Assembly (NCBI RefSeq): GCF_001280125.1 | Contig: NZ_LGEG01000255.1 | Location: 1-64,000 of the forward strand | Direction: 5' to 3' | Length of the DNA stretch: 64,000 nt | From: Streptomyces sp. NRRL F-6492 | Lineage (GTDB): Bacteria; Actinomycetota; Actinomycetes; Streptomycetales; Streptomycetaceae | Shown here: in pieces, positions 44,684-52,671 of the stretch | Layout of the letters: the number at the start of each line of letters is the position of its first letter | How positions within the stretch are numbered: the stretch's first letter is position 1 | Notes under the pieces: model-generated | Database searches by the model: none | What the model saw: only the letters and a program-made list of their open reading frames with translations | What the model was told of the DNA's origin: nothing | Program-made: the position numbers and the translations under genes

Positions 44684-45199
44684 ATGAGTGAACCCGGAGC
44701 GCTGCGCACGCGACTCGACCGGCTCTTCCGCGAGGTCGCCAAGTTCGGGGCCGTGGGCGCCGTGGGAGTTCTGGTCGACCTCGGGGTGTTCAACCTCGTG
44801 CGCCACTTCTCGGACCTGCCGGTCGTACGGGCGAGCGTCATCGCCACCGTGGTGGCCATCGCGTTCAACTACGTCGGCTTCCGTTACTTCACCTACCGGG
44901 ACCGGGACAAGGGCAGGCGCACCAAGGAGATGTCCCTCTTCCTGGTCTTCAGCCTGATCGGCCTGGTGATCCAGAACGGCCTGCTCTACGCGGCGACGTA
45001 CGGCTTCGGCTGGGACGGCCCGCTGGCCAGCAACTTCTTCAAGTTCTTCGGGATCGGGATCGCGACCCTGTTCCGCTTCTGGTCGTACCGCACCTGGGTC
45101 TTCCGCGCGCTGCCGGCGAAGGAGGCCGTGCAGACCGCCGAATCGTTCCTGGAGCAGGCCCCGCGACAGGCGACCCGCCGCCAGCCCGACCGGGTCTGA
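44684..45199 (+). CDS. GtrA family membrane protein
   Basis: A 171-residue protein with four membrane helices (about 20-40, 47-66, 85-104, 110-130) and the GtrA signature KFGAVGAVGVLVDLGVFNLV followed by FNYVGFRYFTYRD. GtrA-like proteins are proposed to move polyprenyl-phosphate-linked sugars across the membrane for glycan modification, so this one fits the envelope theme of the window. The start at 44684 was chosen because the GtrA signature begins 20 residues later. An in-frame ATG at 44627 would add a poor 19-residue extension. Divergent from purK. Confidence 0.9.
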   Translation: MSEPGALRTRLDRLFREVAKFGAVGAVGVLVDLGVFNLVRHFSDLPVVRASVIATVVAIAFNYVGFRYFTYRDRDKGRRTKEMSLFLVFSLIGLVIQNGLLYAATYGFGWDGPLASNFFKFFGIGIATLFRFWSYRTWVFRALPAKEAVQTAESFLEQAPRQATRRQPDRV

Positions 45200-45220
45200 C
45201 CCGGTCCGACCGGCGTTTCC

Positions 45221-46492
45221 TCAGCGTACGGGGCGGTCCGACGGCCGGTCGGGGACGCTCCTGCCCTCGCGGCCCAGGAAGAGCGCGAAGACCGGCGGCT
45301 GCTGCTGGAGGAGTTCCAGGCGGCCGCCGTCCGCCTCCGCGAGGTCGCGGGCGACCGCCAGGCCGATGCCGGTGGAGCTGCGGCCGCTGACGGCCCGCTC
45401 GAAGATCCGCGCGCCGAGGTCGGCCGGGACGCCCGGCCCCTCGTCGGTGACCTCGATCACGGACTGGTTGCCGGTGACCCGGGTCCGCAGGGCGACCGTG
45501 CCGCCGCCGTGCATGAGCGAGTTCTCGATCAGGGCGGCGAGGACCTGGGCGACCGCGCCCGGGGTGCCCACGGCCCGCATCCCCTGCTTGCCGGAGTGCA
45601 CGATGGCCCGTCCCGCGCTGCGGTAGGCCGGCCGCCACTCCTCGATCTGCTGCTTGACGACCTCGTCCAGGTCGAAGGCGACGGCGGAGCCGGTGCGGGG
45701 GTCCCGGGAGTTGGTGAGGAGCCGTTCCACGACGTCGGTGAGCCGCTCGACCTGGGTGAGCGCGATCGTCGCCTCCTCCTTGACCGTGTCCAGGTCGTCG
45801 GCGAGGGCGACCTCCTCCAGGCGCATGGAGAGCGCGGTGAGGGGCGTGCGGAGCTGGTGGGAGGCGTCGGCGGCGAGCCGCCGCTCGGCGGTGAGCATCC
45901 GGGCGATCCGCTCGGCGGAGGCGTCGAGGACGTCCGCGACCCGGTCCAGCTCGGGCACTCCGTACCGCTTGTGCCGGGGGCGCGGGTCGCCGGAGCCGAG
46001 GCGCTCGGCGGTCTCCGCGAGGTCGGTGAGCGGGGAGGCGAGCCGGTTGGCCTGCCGTACGGCGAGGAGGACGGCGGCGACGACGGCGAGCAGGGCCACC
46101 GCGCCGATGATCAGGAGGGTGCGGCCGACCTCGGCGGTGACGGCGGAGCGGGACTCCTCGACGATCACGGTCTCGCCGCGCTCCCCCTCGGCGCTGCCGC
46201 GGATGACCTCGCCCCGGGGGCGCTCCCCGATCGAGATGGGGTCGCGGCCGGGGATGAGGATCTGCGCGTACCGCTTGGCGCCGCTCTGCTCGGCGAGGAT
46301 GTCCGGGTTGACCGGTTCGCCGCCGATGAGCCGGCTGTCGACGATGGAGACGATCCGCAGCGCCTCCGAGTCCACGCTCTCCTGGGCGCTGCCGGCGATG
46401 GTGCGGGTCTCGACGATGACGAGGGAGACGCCGAAGACGGCGATGACGACGAGCACCACGGCGAGCGTGGAGTTGATCAGACGGCGGCGCAC
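45221..46492 (-). CDS. Two-component sensor histidine kinase
   Basis: A 423-residue membrane kinase. Two transmembrane helices (about 6-28 and 125-145) flank a small extracellular sensor segment of about 95 residues. A HAMP region follows (147-200). The H-box is RLAADASHQLRTPLTALSM with His212, the N-box LIENSLMHGGG near 340, G1 DEGPGVP and G2 GIGLAVARDLAEADGG near 385. It is downstream of its cognate regulator with a 20-bp gap and probably has a GTG start with a weak GAAAGAG Shine-Dalgarno. Signal unknown. Confidence 0.94.
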   Translation of the reverse strand: MRRRLINSTLAVVLVVIAVFGVSLVIVETRTIAGSAQESVDSEALRIVSIVDSRLIGGEPVNPDILAEQSGAKRYAQILIPGRDPISIGERPRGEVIRGSAEGERGETVIVEESRSAVTAEVGRTLLIIGAVALLAVVAAVLLAVRQANRLASPLTDLAETAERLGSGDPRPRHKRYGVPELDRVADVLDASAERIARMLTAERRLAADASHQLRTPLTALSMRLEEVALADDLDTVKEEATIALTQVERLTDVVERLLTNSRDPRTGSAVAFDLDEVVKQQIEEWRPAYRSAGRAIVHSGKQGMRAVGTPGAVAQVLAALIENSLMHGGGTVALRTRVTGNQSVIEVTDEGPGVPADLGARIFERAVSGRSSTGIGLAVARDLAEADGGRLELLQQQPPVFALFLGREGRSVPDRPSDRPVR

Positions 46493-46512
46493 GGAGGCTC
46501 TTTCGCTGGGGG

Positions 46513-47190
46513 TTAGCTCTTCTCGAAGCGGAAGCCGACGCCGCGCACGGTGGCGATGTAGCGGGGGTTCGCCGCGTCGTCGCCGAGCTTCTTGCGCAGC
46601 CAGGAGATGTGCATGTCGAGGGTCTTGGTGGAGGACCACCAGGTGGTGTCCCAGACCTCGCGCATCAGCTGGTCGCGGGTGACGACCCGGCCGGCGTCCC
46701 GGACGAGGACCCGGAGCAGGTCGAACTCCTTGGCGGTGAGCTGGAGCTCCTCCTCGCCCATCCAGGCGCGGTGCGACTCGACGTCGATCCGCACGCCGTG
46801 GGTGGAGGGGGCGGCGACGGGCTCGGTGGTGCCGCGCCGGAGCAGGGCCCGGACCCGGGCCAGGAGCTCGGCGAGCCGGAAGGGCTTGGTGACGTAGTCG
46901 TCGGCGCCCGCGTCGAGCCCGACGACGGTGTCGACCTCGTCGGCGCGCGCGGTGAGCACCAGGATGGGGATCGCGTGCCCCTCGGCGCGCAGCCGCCGGG
47001 CGACCTCCAGGCCGTCCATGCCGGGGAGCCCCAGGTCGAGCACGACCAGGTCGACGCCGCCCTGGAGACCGGCGTCGAGGGCGGTGGGGCCGTCCTCGCG
47101 GACCTCGACCTCGTACCCCTCTCTCCGCAGGGCGCGGGCCAGCGGTTCCGAGATGGATGCGTCGTCCTCGGCGAGCAGTACACGGGTCAT
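46513..47190 (-). CDS. OmpR/PhoB family response regulator
   Basis: The 225-residue regulator has a receiver domain with Asp9/Asp10, phosphoacceptor Asp52 (VVLDLGLPGMDGLE), Thr in VLTARAD and Lys in YVTKPF. A winged-helix DNA-binding domain follows (128-222, LTAKEFDLLRVLVRDAG and YIATVRGVGFRFE). The ATG at 47190 follows TACCAT and CACCCC directly, so it may be expressed as a leaderless mRNA. It forms a two-gene operon with the kinase. An 11-bp direct repeat at 47259-47280 is a candidate self-binding site. Confidence 0.95.
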   Translation of the reverse strand: MTRVLLAEDDASISEPLARALRREGYEVEVREDGPTALDAGLQGGVDLVVLDLGLPGMDGLEVARRLRAEGHAIPILVLTARADEVDTVVGLDAGADDYVTKPFRLAELLARVRALLRRGTTEPVAAPSTHGVRIDVESHRAWMGEEELQLTAKEFDLLRVLVRDAGRVVTRDQLMREVWDTTWWSSTKTLDMHISWLRKKLGDDAANPRYIATVRGVGFRFEKS

Positions 47191-47617
47191 GGGGTGATGG
47201 TAGACCGCGGGGCGCCCGGCCCGGGGTGCGATCCGCGGGGCCGGGGTGGACCCTGCGGATCTTGTGGGCATCTTGTGTGTGACCTTCGAATGGGCCTGTA
47301 CGGTTGCATTCCTGCCTGTGATCCATGTCTCAAGTCCTTCCATATCCGGCACTGTCGTGTCGTATGGTGTTGAGGCGTCTGTAGCGGTATTCGGGGACCT
47401 TTGGCCGACTTGGTGGGTCGGGGTCCTCTTTTCTGCGTGAGGCCGGCCCGGCCGTCCTCGGCGGCGCCGAATGACCTGTGGGCCGGGTCCCGGGGCGTGA
47501 AGACGCGCCTTCCGGGGCGTGGATCCCGGCGGAGTTCCACGATTCCGCCGGTGCCGGCCTCCCCCACCGGGCGCACCCCGCTCACAAGGCGAGCGTCCCG
47601 ACAGAGCAAGGATCGAC
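47191..47617. other. Divergent promoter region between the response regulator and the POT transporter
   Basis: 427 bp without a gene. It includes the 11-bp direct repeat at 47259-47280. Right of it, TATGGT around 47363-47368 is a possible -10 for the POT transporter, with no clear -35. Confidence 0.3.
47259..47280. promoter_or_regulatory. 11-bp direct repeat ATCTTGTG, candidate operator
   Basis: ATCTTGTGGGC (47259-47269) and ATCTTGTGTGT (47270-47280) are head-to-tail copies with an 11-bp period. OmpR/PhoB-type regulators normally bind two tandem ~11-bp half sites, and the site lies 69 bp upstream of the response-regulator start. The identity of the binding protein is an inference. Confidence 0.4.
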
Positions 47618-49123
47618 ATGGCGTCCAGCCTGACGACGTCTTCGGCCGGGACCCCCGGTTCCGAGAAGACGTTCTTCGGCCACCCCCGTGGTCTGGCCAC
47701 TCTCTTCATGACCGAGATGTGGGAGCGCTTCTCCTGGTACGGAATGCGCGCCATTCTGGTCCTCTACCTGGTCGCGGCCGTCCTCGACGGTCCCCTCGAA
47801 GAGCGTGAGGCGCTGGCCGCCTCCATCTACGGCGTGTACAACGCGGTCGTCTACATGGCCGCGATGCCGGGCGGCTGGGTCGCCGACCGCCTGTGGGGCG
47901 CGCGGAAGGCCGTGCTCGTCGGCGGCATCGTCATCGCCCTGGGCCACTTCACCCTGGCCATCCCCTCGGACACGGCGTTCTTCGCGGGCCTCGCCCTCAT
48001 CGCCGCCGGTACGGGCCTGCTGAAGCCGAACATCTCGGCCATGGTCGGCGGGCTGTACGAGGGGCAGCCGAGCGCCCGCCGCGACGCCGGCTTCACGCTC
48101 TTCTACATGTCGATCAACATCGGCGGCATGCTCGCCCCGCTGGTCGTCGGCTACCTCGGCGAGAACGTCGACTGGCACCTCGGCTTCGCCGTCGCCGGCA
48201 TAGGCATGACGCTCGCCGTCGTCCAGTACGTCCTGGGCTCCCGCCACCTCGGTGACGTCGGCAAGGAGCCGGGCACCCCGGCGACGCCCGAGGAGAAGCG
48301 GAACGCGCTGCGCAAGGTGCTGCTGTGGGGCGGTCTGGCCGTCGCCGCGCTCCTCGTGGACCTGGCGCTCGGCACGTACGACATCGAGCACATCGTCAAC
48401 GTGCTCGCGGTGCTCGGCATCGTGGTGCCGGTCGTGTACTTCGTCGCGATGTACCGCAACCCGGCGCTGGCCGCCGAGGACAAGCCGAAGATCAAGGCGT
48501 TCGCGTGGTTCTTCACCACCGCCGTCCTCTTCTGGATGATCTACGACCAGTCGGGCTCGCTGCTCACCCTGTTCGCGGACGGCAAGACCGACCGCATGAT
48601 CGGCGGCTGGGAGTTCCCGGCCTCCTGGTACCAGTCGGTGAACCCGATGATGGTCATCGTCCTGGCGCCGGTCTTCGCCGCGCTGTGGGTCAAGCTGGCC
48701 AAGCGGAACCGCGAGCCCAGCGCCCCCATGAAGTTCGCCCTCGCGATGCTGCTCATCGGCGGCTCGTTCGCCATCATGGGCCTCGCGGGCGCCGCCGCCG
48801 CCAACAGCGAGACCGGCAAGGTCACCGTCTTCTGGCTGCTGAGCGTGTACCTCGTCCAGACCATCGGCGAGATGTGCCTCTCCCCGGTCGGCCTGTCCCT
48901 GTCGACGAAGCTGGCCCCGAAGCAGTTCGTCGGCCAGATCATGGGCCTGTGGTTCCTGGCCACCGCGACGGGCAACGCCCTGAACGGCTGGACCACCAAG
49001 CTCAACGAGCCGCTGGGCGACGCCCTGTACTACTCGCTGTGGGCCGTCGTGGCGGTCGCCGCGGGCCTGGCCTTCATGACCGCGGGCAAGAAGATCCGCG
49101 CGCTCATGGGCGACGTCAGCTGA
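47618..49123 (+). CDS. Peptide MFS transporter, POT/PTR family
   Basis: A 501-residue proton-coupled oligopeptide transporter with about 14 membrane helices. The POT signature near residue 40 is TEMWERFSWYGMRAILVLYLV, containing the ERFxY proton/peptide site residues (family consensus ExxERFxYY). The second PTR signature is FYMSINIGGMLAPLV near 165. It starts with ATG at 47618, 9 nt after AAGGA. Monocistronic with a strong terminator. Function: uptake of di-/tripeptides, consistent with the nearby dipeptidase but not in one operon. Confidence 0.94.
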   Translation: MASSLTTSSAGTPGSEKTFFGHPRGLATLFMTEMWERFSWYGMRAILVLYLVAAVLDGPLEEREALAASIYGVYNAVVYMAAMPGGWVADRLWGARKAVLVGGIVIALGHFTLAIPSDTAFFAGLALIAAGTGLLKPNISAMVGGLYEGQPSARRDAGFTLFYMSINIGGMLAPLVVGYLGENVDWHLGFAVAGIGMTLAVVQYVLGSRHLGDVGKEPGTPATPEEKRNALRKVLLWGGLAVAALLVDLALGTYDIEHIVNVLAVLGIVVPVVYFVAMYRNPALAAEDKPKIKAFAWFFTTAVLFWMIYDQSGSLLTLFADGKTDRMIGGWEFPASWYQSVNPMMVIVLAPVFAALWVKLAKRNREPSAPMKFALAMLLIGGSFAIMGLAGAAAANSETGKVTVFWLLSVYLVQTIGEMCLSPVGLSLSTKLAPKQFVGQIMGLWFLATATGNALNGWTTKLNEPLGDALYYSLWAVVAVAAGLAFMTAGKKIRALMGDVS

Positions 49124-49174
49124 TCGGGTCCGTGAACCGGCCCGGCGGCCTGTGACGCCGGGCCGCACGCACGG

Positions 49175-49205
49175 AGGCCGCCGCACCGATCCGGTGCGGC
49201 GGCCT
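49175..49205. terminator. Intrinsic terminator after the POT transporter
   Basis: A perfect 14-bp stem, AGGCCGCCGCACCG (49175-49188) with CGGTGCGGCGGCCT (49192-49205), 3-nt loop, 51 bp past the stop. It can also serve the convergent regulator gene on the minus strand. Confidence 0.85.
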
Positions 49206-49274
49206 TCGCCGTTCGCGGTCCTGACGGGCCGGTCGGCGGCCTTTCGGCTGCTCGGTGGCCCTTTGTGCGCCCGC

Positions 49275-49697
49275 TCAGTCGCCGGGGGCCGAGAGCTCGG
49301 CCCAGACCGTCTTGCCGGGGGCCCCGGGCGTGCGGTCGATGCCCCAGTCGCGGCACAGCCGCTGCACGATGAACATGCCGTGGCCGCCGGGGCGTCCGGC
49401 GCGGTGCGGGGTGCGCGGGGCGGGCTGGCCGGCGCCGCGGTCGGTGACTTCGAGGCGCAGCACCTTGTCCAGCCGCAGGACGCGCAGGCTCTCGGGCCCG
49501 TCGGCGTGCAGGCAGGCGTTGGTGACCAGCTCGGAGACGACCAGGAGGACGTCCTCGGCGGCGGCCCTGCGGTCGGCGGTGTCGGCGGGCAGCCAGCCCC
49601 ACTCGTGGAGCGCCGTCCGCGTGAAGTCGCGGGCGAGCGGCACCGTGCCGCTGGTGTCGCCGAGGGCGAGCGTACGGACGTCGGAAGCTTGGTCCAT
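49275..49697 (-). CDS. ATP-binding anti-sigma factor (RsbW/SpoIIAB-type HATPase)
   Basis: A 140-residue serine-kinase-like HATPase. The N-box is VVSELVTNACLHADGP near 52-67, G1 is VTDRGAGQPAP near 84 and G2 GRPGGHGMFIVQRL near 101. Such proteins bind a SigB-type sigma factor and phosphorylate a STAS antagonist. It is next to both a STAS gene and a SigB-family sigma gene. The S. coelicolor genes at this position are, as I recall, the sigI regulator pair. Confidence 0.9.
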   Translation of the reverse strand: MDQASDVRTLALGDTSGTVPLARDFTRTALHEWGWLPADTADRRAAAEDVLLVVSELVTNACLHADGPESLRVLRLDKVLRLEVTDRGAGQPAPRTPHRAGRPGGHGMFIVQRLCRDWGIDRTPGAPGKTVWAELSAPGD

Positions 49698-49797
49698 CAG
49701 CGCTTCACCTCACCGATCGACGGGACTGGGGGCAGGACGTGCGGGGCCGGGCCGCGGCGGACGGCGTGCCGGAGCGGCGGGCCCGTGCGGGCCCGGC

Positions 49798-50166
49798 TCA
49801 CTCGGGCAGGGCCGTCGCGAGCGTCTCGTGGACGGTGAAGACGGTGTCCGCACCCGTGATGTGGAACACCCGGGCCACCGCGGGCCGCATCCCCGCCAGG
49901 TGCACCGCGCCGCCGGCGGCGTCCGCCCGCAGCCGGGCGCCGAGGAGCACGTTGAGTCCGGTCGAGTCGCAGAACTCCAGGCCGGAGCAGTCGACGACGA
50001 GCCGCGAACGGCCCGCGTCCAGTGCCCCGTCGAGGGGTTCGCGCAGGAGTTCCGCGGTGTGGTGGTCGAGTTCGCCCACCGGGGTGAGAACTTCGCTCTC
50101 CCCCACGGTCCGCGTCTCGACCCGCAGCCGCGCGGGCAGTGCGCTGCCGATGTGTTCGCGGTCCAT
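49798..50166 (-). CDS. STAS domain anti-sigma factor antagonist
   Basis: The 122-residue protein from ATG 50166 (MDREHIGSALPARLRVETRT) has a complete STAS fold: VLTPVGELDHHTAELL near 26-41 and the phospho-Ser site LEFCDSTGLNVLL with Ser68. The unphosphorylated form would sequester the anti-sigma factor encoded 100 bp downstream, releasing the sigma factor. A longer open frame upstream has no Shine-Dalgarno. It is divergent from the sigma factor gene. Confidence 0.92.
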   Translation of the reverse strand: MDREHIGSALPARLRVETRTVGESEVLTPVGELDHHTAELLREPLDGALDAGRSRLVVDCSGLEFCDSTGLNVLLGARLRADAAGGAVHLAGMRPAVARVFHITGADTVFTVHETLATALPE

Positions 50167-50284
50167 GGCCGTGCCTCTTCTCGCTCTCGCGGATGCCGAC
50201 TGACGTCCTCGAACACTACAAGCGGCTTGGCCTCTGATGCACACAGGGTCCATCTCATAACGCGACAAACGGGATTATTGGCAC

Positions 50285-50314
50285 TTGCAACCTTCAGGGT
50301 CGAGCAGGTAGGGC
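50285..50314 (+). promoter_or_regulatory. Candidate promoter of the sigma factor gene
   Basis: -35 TTGCAA (50285-50290) and -10 TAGGGC (50309-50314) are separated by 18 nt. The start codon at 50386 is 72 bp downstream. No typical SigB-type GTTT...GGGTAT promoter was seen. Confidence 0.4.
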
Positions 50315-50385
50315 TAGAGAGAACACCCGAAACGGCCGGCTCGGAGGCGCCGCAAACCGCTGCGAGAAGAACCCGAAGGAGACCC

Positions 50386-51285
50386 ATGTCACCCCGGCTC
50401 GACGCCACGCGTACCCCCGACGCGCCGTCGGCAATCCTTTCCGTCGACCACACCACCCCCCTCCCCGACGAACTCGCCGACCGGCTGCTCGACCGGCCCC
50501 TCGACCGGATCGGACCGGTCGACGCGCGCGCCCTGTCGAAGCAGCTCTTCGCCCGCCTCGCGGAGCTGGAGGAGGGCACCCACGACCACGCGTACGTCCG
50601 CAACACCCTCGTCGAACTCAACCTCGCCCTCGTCCGCTTCGCCGCCGCCCGGTTCGGCACCCGCAGCGAACCGATGGAGGACATCGTCCAGGTCGGCACC
50701 ATCGGCCTCATCAAGGCCATCGACCGCTTCGAGCTCTCCCGCGGCGTCGAGTTCCCCACGTTCGCGATGCCGACCATCATCGGCGAGATCAAGCGCTTCT
50801 TCCGCGACACCTCCTGGTCCGTGCACGTACCCCGCCGGCTCCAGGAACTCCGCCTCGACCTCGCGCGGGCCACGGACGACCTCTCCCAGCGCCTGGACCG
50901 CTCCCCCACCGTCGCCGAGCTCGCCGAGGAACTCGGCATCGCGCCGGAGGAGGTCGTCGAGGGCATGACGGCGAGCAACGCGTACACCGCGAGCTCGCTC
51001 GACGCCCAGCCCGCCGAGGAGGACGGCGGAGGCGGCGAGGCCGCGCTCGCCGACCGGCTCGGCTACGAGGACAACGGCATCGTCGGCATCGAGTACATCG
51101 CCTCCCTCAAGCCGATGATCGCCTCGCTGCCCTCCCGCGAGCGGCAGATCCTCTCCCTCCGCTTCGTCTCCGGCATGACCCAGTCGGAGATCGGCGAGGA
51201 GCTCGGCATCTCCCAGATGCACGTCTCCCGGCTCCTGGCCCGCACGCTCGGCCGGCTGCGCAAGGGCCTCACTCTGGAGGAATGA
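50386..51285 (+). CDS. RNA polymerase sigma factor, SigB/SigF/SigG subfamily
   Basis: A 299-residue stress/development sigma factor. Region 2 is MEDIVQVGTIGLIKAIDRF, followed by FPTFAMPTIIGEIKRFFRDT (the subfamily hallmark). Region 3 is LSQRLDRSPTVAELAEELG, and region 4 is LPSRERQILSLRFVSGMTQ with the HTH IGEELGISQMHVSRLLARTL. The N-terminal 45 residues are a variable extension. ATG with GAAGGAG 5-6 nt upstream. It is adjacent to an anti-sigma HATPase and STAS pair, so partner switching is very likely. The position matches sigI of S. coelicolor as I recall it, but the name is not certain. Confidence 0.94.
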   Translation: MSPRLDATRTPDAPSAILSVDHTTPLPDELADRLLDRPLDRIGPVDARALSKQLFARLAELEEGTHDHAYVRNTLVELNLALVRFAAARFGTRSEPMEDIVQVGTIGLIKAIDRFELSRGVEFPTFAMPTIIGEIKRFFRDTSWSVHVPRRLQELRLDLARATDDLSQRLDRSPTVAELAEELGIAPEEVVEGMTASNAYTASSLDAQPAEEDGGGGEAALADRLGYEDNGIVGIEYIASLKPMIASLPSRERQILSLRFVSGMTQSEIGEELGISQMHVSRLLARTLGRLRKGLTLEE

Positions 51286-51336
51286 CCTCCGCCTCCCGCC
51301 CCGAGCCGCCAAAATGGCCGCAGCCGTGAGAACGGT

Positions 51337-51386
51337 CGCGGAAGGGCCCGTTCACGGTCTGCCGACCCTGGACGGGCCCTTCCGCG
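51337..51386. terminator. Intrinsic terminator after the sigma factor
   Basis: A 15-bp inverted repeat CGCGGAAGGGCCCGT (51337-51351) and ACGGGCCCTTCCGCG (51372-51386) with a 20-nt loop, 51 bp past the sigma factor stop. Confidence 0.7.
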
Positions 51387-51416
51387 CACCACCACGCGTG
51401 CGACCGGGGCGCGTTG

Positions 51417-51445
51417 TTGACGCGCCGTCCGGAATGGGCCACATT
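51417..51445 (+). promoter_or_regulatory. Candidate promoter for the DegT-flippase operon
   Basis: -35 TTGACG (51417-51422) and weak -10 CACATT (51440-51445) with a 17-nt spacer. The gene start at 51472 follows a GGGGGGAAT Shine-Dalgarno. Confidence 0.4.
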
Positions 51446-51471
51446 GAGCCCGGGGTTCAGGGGGGAATCAC

Positions 51472-52671
51472 ATGGTTTCTGCGTACGCGGACGTGGAAGA
51501 ACGCATGCGCGGCCGGCTCGGGGGCAGGGAGTGCCTCTACGTGCCGTCGTGCCGCTTCGGCCTCTACCTCGCGCTGCGCCACTGGTGCGCGCCCGGCGGC
51601 AGGGTGCTGATGTCACCGGTCAACGACGACGTGATCCTCTTCGTCGTCCTCGCCGCGGGCCTGCGCCCGGTGCAGGCGCCGCTCGACCCGCGCGACGGCT
51701 CCGTCGACGCGGCGGCCGTCCCCGACTCCGTCTGGAGCGGCCTGTCGGCCGTCCTCACCACCAACCTGTACGGGAACCCCGACCCGGCACCGGAGCTGCG
51801 GGAGCGCTGCGACCGGCTCGGCATCCCGCTGATCGAGGACGCGGCCCACGCGATCGGCTCCACCGTCGGCGGACGCCCGGTCGGCACCTACGGCGAGGCG
51901 TCCGTCTTCAGCCTCTCCAAGCACGTCCGCGCCGGGACGGGCGGCTTCCTCGCCCTCGCCGACCCGGCCCTGCGCGACGAACTGGCCGCCGCCCGCGACG
52001 CGTTGCTGCACCCGACCCGCGCCACCGCCGAACTCGCCTACCTGGCCAGGCCGTACGCGGAGGCCGCCGTGCGCGGGCTGCGCCTGACCGGGGCCGCCCG
52101 CGCCGCGCTGCGGACGCTCGGCCTGGAGGAGCGGGAGGAGATACGGATGCCGCTCCGCCCCGACGCCCTGGCGCGGGCCCTCCCGGCCGCGCCCGCGCTC
52201 GAACCCCTCCACTCCTGGATCCGCGTCGACATGCACGACTACCGGCTCCGGCCGAGCGCCGCCAGGCTCCGCCGCACCGGCCGCCGCCTGGCCCGGCTCG
52301 ACACCGTCCTCGACGCCCACCGGGCGGGCACCGCCCGGCTCCTGGCCAGCGAGTACGGCTCCGCCGCCGGCGAGGCCGGCGCGGAGGCCCGGCCCCTCTT
52401 CCGGGTGCCGCTGCTCGTCGAGGACCGGGACGCGGCCGTCGCCGCCCTCGCCCGGCGCCGGATCACCACCGGCTACCTCTACGACCCGCCGCTCGACGCC
52501 TACGCGGGCGGGCGCTTCACCGACCCCTCCCCCGCGCCGGAGCGGGCCGCCTGGTTCGCCCGGCACGCCCTGCCCGTGGACCCGCGCCGCGCGGACGCCG
52601 CCCTCGCCGCCCTGCGGACCGCCGGACTGCGGCCCGCGCACCCGTCGGCGGCCCTCGGGGGCGCCCGGTGA
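51472..52671 (+). CDS. DegT/DnrJ/EryC1/StrS-like aminotransferase
   Basis: The 399-residue PLP-dependent protein has the DegT-family region IPLIEDAAHAIGSTVGGRPVG (PLP-binding Asp) near 119-140, followed by ASVFSLSKHVRAGTGGFLAL with the presumed Schiff-base Lys near 150. The family mainly aminates keto-sugar nucleotides. The first ~50 residues (CLYVPSCRFGLYLALRHWCA) match the usual start. It overlaps the flippase by GTGA. The middle part (about 190-290) is rich in Arg and Ala and divergent, so the exact substrate class is unclear. Confidence 0.85.
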   Translation: MVSAYADVEERMRGRLGGRECLYVPSCRFGLYLALRHWCAPGGRVLMSPVNDDVILFVVLAAGLRPVQAPLDPRDGSVDAAAVPDSVWSGLSAVLTTNLYGNPDPAPELRERCDRLGIPLIEDAAHAIGSTVGGRPVGTYGEASVFSLSKHVRAGTGGFLALADPALRDELAAARDALLHPTRATAELAYLARPYAEAAVRGLRLTGAARAALRTLGLEEREEIRMPLRPDALARALPAAPALEPLHSWIRVDMHDYRLRPSAARLRRTGRRLARLDTVLDAHRAGTARLLASEYGSAAGEAGAEARPLFRVPLLVEDRDAAVAALARRRITTGYLYDPPLDAYAGGRFTDPSPAPERAAWFARHALPVDPRRADAALAALRTAGLRPAHPSAALGGAR

